In this document: positions 46,852 to 50,416 of the stretch, one piece after another
How the letters are laid out: every line of letters begins with the position of its first letter
Numbering within the stretch: position 1 is the first letter of the stretch
Assembly: GCA_001579985.1 (NCBI GenBank)
Contig: LRSR01003207.1
Coordinates: forward strand, 1 to 50,416
Direction of reading: 5' to 3'
Source of the DNA: Hypsibius dujardini
Taxonomy: Eukaryota > Tardigrada > Eutardigrada > Parachela > Hypsibiidae
Length of the DNA stretch: 50,416 nt
Made by a program: the position numbers and the translations under genes
Notes under the pieces: generated by a model
What the model was told of the DNA's origin: nothing
The model's input: the letters and a program-made list of their open reading frames with translations, nothing else
The model's database searches: none

Positions 46852-48890
46852 TTAGAGCTCCTCCTCTGAGTCGTCGGTGAGAAAGTCGGCATGCACGACG
46901 ACATTGCTAAAGGAGTGGACGCGGCGTGTGCTGCGCCAGTCTTCAGTTCCCGCGGAGAAGACCTTCAAGGCCTCCATCCCGCGGACCACTTTGGCAAAGA
47001 CCATCCCGCCGAGGCCGAGGCGGTTGGCCTTCTTCTCCGCATGGCAGATCTGCAAGCGATTGCGCATAAATGACGCTTTTCAATCAGCCAAGTAACAATA
47101 ATATAATACTGCAGCGAGCACGAAAAGAGAATATTATAGGGACTGTTCGGACTGTACTACACATACACACACCATCAGAATATATACTACAGAAAAGGAG
47201 AGACGAGAGAAACAAGGTAGCCAAGGGTTAATGGAATAACAAAGAAAGTAGCTATTGGAAGGTGACAGTTAAAGATATAATGGACTACTAATGACAATGA
47301 TAATAGTTGTTGCTCAATCATATAGCTAGTCGCGACAATACGTTTATAATCTACAAAGTCGCAGACGTATTTCTCCGTATATTTTAAATTTTGCCACATG
47401 CGGCTTTAAATGCACAACAAATTAATAAAAATCAACGTCTTATTCAAAGAACGTTTACTGCCGAAACTGAAAATGATTTACTAATTTCCAAAATGAAGGT
47501 TAAAAAAATTTGGCATTTGAAATTAATTGAAAGGCAATAAATTTAAGGAACATGTCCTTATAAAAATTTGCAAATCATATTTATTATATTGAAAAAAATT
47601 AGGTTTTATATTATATTGAATAAGACGCTACTTGGACTTTAAAAATTAGACTGCAAACATGATTTTTCGTTATACTAAAGAGCGTTTTTAATTATCTGAT
47701 GTAATTTGATGATTACCTGCAACGTCTCCGCTCGCACTTCATTACCCTCTTCGGGGTCCTCCGACGCGAACGACACCCACCCTGGGATATTGGACAACAG
47801 GCGGTTCTCCACAGGGAAACTCCTCCCATGCCCGTTGAAATGGCCATTCTGGTCAGTGGCCGCGTTTGCGGGACCGCGTCTCTGCTTCGATTTCGTCAGG
47901 GAGGACTGTTTAACCGCGGTACGACGTGAGAACTCCGCGTCCCCGTAGGAGATGGTGAAATGGCGCTCCCCGCTATGACACATGGTCAGGAAGGTCCCGC
48001 TGGCCAAGGGCGCGACATCGCAGCGCACCTCGATGGTAATCGTGTCTTCGGCGACGACGACCTTCTCCGGATCCTCCTCGGTCAGTTTCATGGTGACGTA
48101 TTGGCGCTTCGGCCGGGGGAGGCGCGATCGAGCGGAGAAGCGAATGACGGGCTTCTCGTCGGCGAAGATGTAGTTGTAGACCTCGCTCAGCTCGATGGGG
48201 GCGAGGACTTTGTCCTGCGGAGAAGGAGAACATGTTAACGAGCTGACTGGCTGACTTGCAAAGACAGACACGAAAGCTTTCGCTCCAACTATGACTTACT
48301 TTCGCCGGTCCGTTGGCAATCTGCGAAGGCGTCATGATGGGCAGACGGATGCAGTCCACCAGACGAGCAGCGGCTTCTTCGAAGTCGGGATGGTTTGGAT
48401 AGTTACGGACAATCCACCTGCATGGGTGGAAGGCAATCGTTAACTAATGTCTGAATTACAAATGATTGCTTGGTTTGCAAAGCAATGAGCGGAACCAATG
48501 TGGCGGAGATGCGGATAACTCACTTTCGCGTAGCTTGGTATACGTCGTTCTCGCCAATCGAAAGATCGTCACGGCTCAGGATGAGACGCAGTCCGTGTTC
48601 CGGGATATGCAGAAAACCTTCCGACGCAACCACGCAGGCAGTTTGGCTGCCAATGATGGCCGAGGCCAGTTGGGCGATCGTGTCTTCTTCGAATGTGTTC
48701 GCCTACAAAATAACACGTCAAACGTTACTTACAAACACGAACGGGAAGTCATCTGTTGGTCTTTTTGTCTACCTGTCAGTCTATCATACATGTGTGCTTG
48801 CCCGTCTGTCTGTCTGCTTACCTTTCTTTTTTACTTGTTTGCCGGTCGATCCGCCCATTCTTTTTCTGCCTGCTCGTCTTTTAGATTCTG

Positions 48891-48931
<41 letters not shown>

Positions 48932-50040
48932 GAGCAAACCGACGTTGTGTTCCTCGACATTCTTTCCGCCTGACTGTTTGTCACCAGACCTTCTGTCTCA
49001 CAGACATTATGGCCAGGTGGAGAGACTTGCCCCTTACGTTCTGTCCATGAAAGATGCAAAGTCGGCGGGGGACACAATGTCTGGCGGACAGGACACAATG
49101 TCCAAAAGACACGATGTTGGAAGGACACAAGGTCGAATGGGCACGATTTCGGGGGACAAAACGTTTGCATACCGTCTGACTGTCTGCCCATCTTCTAGCT
49201 TGTTCGTTTGTCTGAAAGCCTGCCAATATTTTAACGTCTTTCTCTGTCTGTCTCTGTCTGATGGTCGGTTTGTGTGCATATTTATCGGCCTGCTTGCCTA
49301 ATTGTTTCCACGTTCTCCTGTCTCCTGTCTTGGCCGTGTTTGTTTTTTGCATGCCTGCGTGACCGTTTGCCTTTATGTTTTTTTTATCAGGATCTCCGCT
49401 TTGTGGTCTGGTCAGTTGAAAGCTTGTGCTAGGTACCTTGGCCAAGATCTGGCAGGCGAATTCCGCGGTGAGATGATCCTGCACATACGCCCGGCACAGC
49501 TTCAACAAACGAGCGACGGCGTACTTTTTCGCGCAGTAGATGGCCTCCATCACGTTCTCCATATTCAGTCCGGAGACTTCTTCGCTGTAGAGGAATCTGC
49601 AAAAGAAAACACCGTGATGAGTACATACTACGAACAAACGAAACCGTCAATCAATCAATATCTCCAGCCGAAAATAAATTGGAAAACGAATCAATACATC
49701 AATCAACGAACTAAAACAATGACTAAGAGCCACAATACATCGATCAACTAACTGAAATAGGGAATGGCCTTAAGAACAACAATACATCAATCAAGTAACT
49801 GAAACAGGGAATGGCCTTAAGAGCAACAATACATCAATCAACGCTTGACAGAATTGGCTAAACCGCCGGCACCGGGAAAAATCATCTTTTTCTCTTTCTT
49901 ACTGAATTAGGATGCGAAAGACCTCCGGCTGCACATCGGTGATCCAGAAGATCTCATAGCGTTCTATAGCTGTGCCGCTCAGGTCCTGCTTCTTGACAAA
50001 CAACCGATAGAACTCGGTGCTTCCCAGCGCCAAAACGAAC
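46852..50040 (-). CDS. BTB-BACK protein with C-terminal degenerate cyclophilin domain (5' end outside window)
   Basis: Visible exons 49903-50040, 49437-49596, 48524-48702, 48300-48417, 47717-48214 and 46852-47049 give 429 residues in unbroken phase. The BTB part starts FVLALGSTEFYRLFV and contains FLYSEEVSGL and AKKYAVARLLKLC. BACK follows (CQILAKANTFEEDTI to IMTPSQIANGPAK), closest to the BTBD1/2/3/6 group. These are usually CUL3 ubiquitin-ligase adaptors that end in a PHR domain. Here residues about 238-420 instead follow cyclophilin A: TIEVRCDVAPLASGTFLTMC, FPVENRLLSNIPGWVSFA, LQICHAEKKANRLGLGGMVF, AKVVRGMEALKVF. The catalytic FHR...QGGDF strand is not recognisable, and the usual Phe113, Trp121 and His126 positions are changed. 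A Lys/Gln-rich insert replaces the active-site loop. It is probably a binding module, not an isomerase. The N-terminal BTB exon is missing. Confidence 0.88.
48891..48932. repeat. (CTGT)n microsatellite in a BTB gene intron
   Basis: About ten TCTG units within the intron 48703-49436. The rest of this intron also has loose CTGT decay. Confidence 0.9.
49732..49843. repeat. 47-bp tandem repeat in a BTB gene intron
   Basis: ACAATACATC recurs at 49732, 49779 and 49826. Two full units contain GGGAATGGCCTTAAGA, and the third is partial. Confidence 0.85.
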
Positions 50041-50416
50041 CTGCAAAAACGAACCTGCAAAAACGTCCCTTTATCTTTCTTCTTCACTAGCTCTAACACT
50101 GAAATGTATTCCAATAAGATTAAATATAGAAACTCAAGAGATCATGATGTGATAATCCAATTTGAAAATTCATAAGAGTATGTTGCAAAAACTAACTTAC
50201 AATAGCGCATATCTTGAAGAGATAATTTGCAGATTGATTGGTCCATTGGTGAGCGACATTTTCAATCAATCAATCAAGTTAATCAAGCACTATGTTATGT
50301 CTTAAATTAAGTTTGAATGCCTGTGAGCCGATTGATTGGCTGATTATTCGGTTCATTTCCAACAATTCGCTGGCAAGCAACTAATTCTAAGTAAAACTTC
50401 TTAAAAAAACTCAGCA
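50041..50416 (-). other. Intron upstream of the first visible BTB exon
   Basis: No frame here resembles the start of a BTB domain. The missing exon should end with two bases of a codon completed by G. The 14-bp unit ACGAACCTGCAAAA is duplicated at 50035-50062, giving two copies of the 3' splice site in tandem. Confidence 0.5.

Overview
This is eukaryotic DNA from a compact invertebrate genome. Genes are split by many short GT-AG introns, there are no operons, and the spaces between genes are full of small hairpin-forming transposon remnants. The gene set is muscle myosin heavy chain, bestrophin, PGP phosphatase, GPKOW, a BTB-BACK protein and class A GPCRs. This fits an ecdysozoan, and a tardigrade of the Hypsibius kind is my best guess from gene density and the clustered odd GPCRs. 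Nothing in the sequence proves the species. One N (8957) shows it is an assembly.

Layout. 288-2776 (-): a four-helix membrane protein with two PPxY motifs. 3925-7269 (-): a complete 11-exon bestrophin chloride channel. 9751-11209 (-): a complete 5-exon phosphoglycolate/glycerol-3-phosphate phosphatase. 14032-26558 (-): a complete muscle myosin heavy chain with 25 shared coding exons plus two alternative 3' terminal exons, a noncoding first exon and a TATA promoter. 28318-37813: three class A GPCR genes, one on minus and two on plus; the middle one is a broken remnant. 39626-41645 (+): GPKOW with one KOW motif and an RS-like tail. 42275-43200 (-): a decayed mariner-type transposase. 43828-44161 (-): one exon of a small cysteine-rich, probably secreted protein. 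46852-50040 (-, 5' end outside the window): a BTB-BACK protein whose C-terminus is a degenerate cyclophilin fold, the most unusual object here.

The gaps hold at least six families of non-autonomous, mostly foldback, DNA elements. A hAT-like family has 8-bp target duplications (33477-33961, 37850-38376). A Harbinger-like family has TAA/TTA duplications, and both its copies sit inside copies of another foldback family. There are two adjoining TA-flanked MITEs (11592-11966), a TA-flanked element just 3' of GPKOW, and a TTTTAGT-rich family in introns of bestrophin and myosin. Tetranucleotide (CTGT/GACG) tracts are common in introns.

The genes do not form one pathway. The strongest leads are the BTB-BACK-pseudocyclophilin fusion, the Drosophila-like alternative C-termini of myosin, the RS-tailed single-KOW GPKOW, and the nested foldback elements around the GPCR cluster. 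Exon borders were read by eye from splice consensus, phase continuity and protein family similarity; no alignment program was run.
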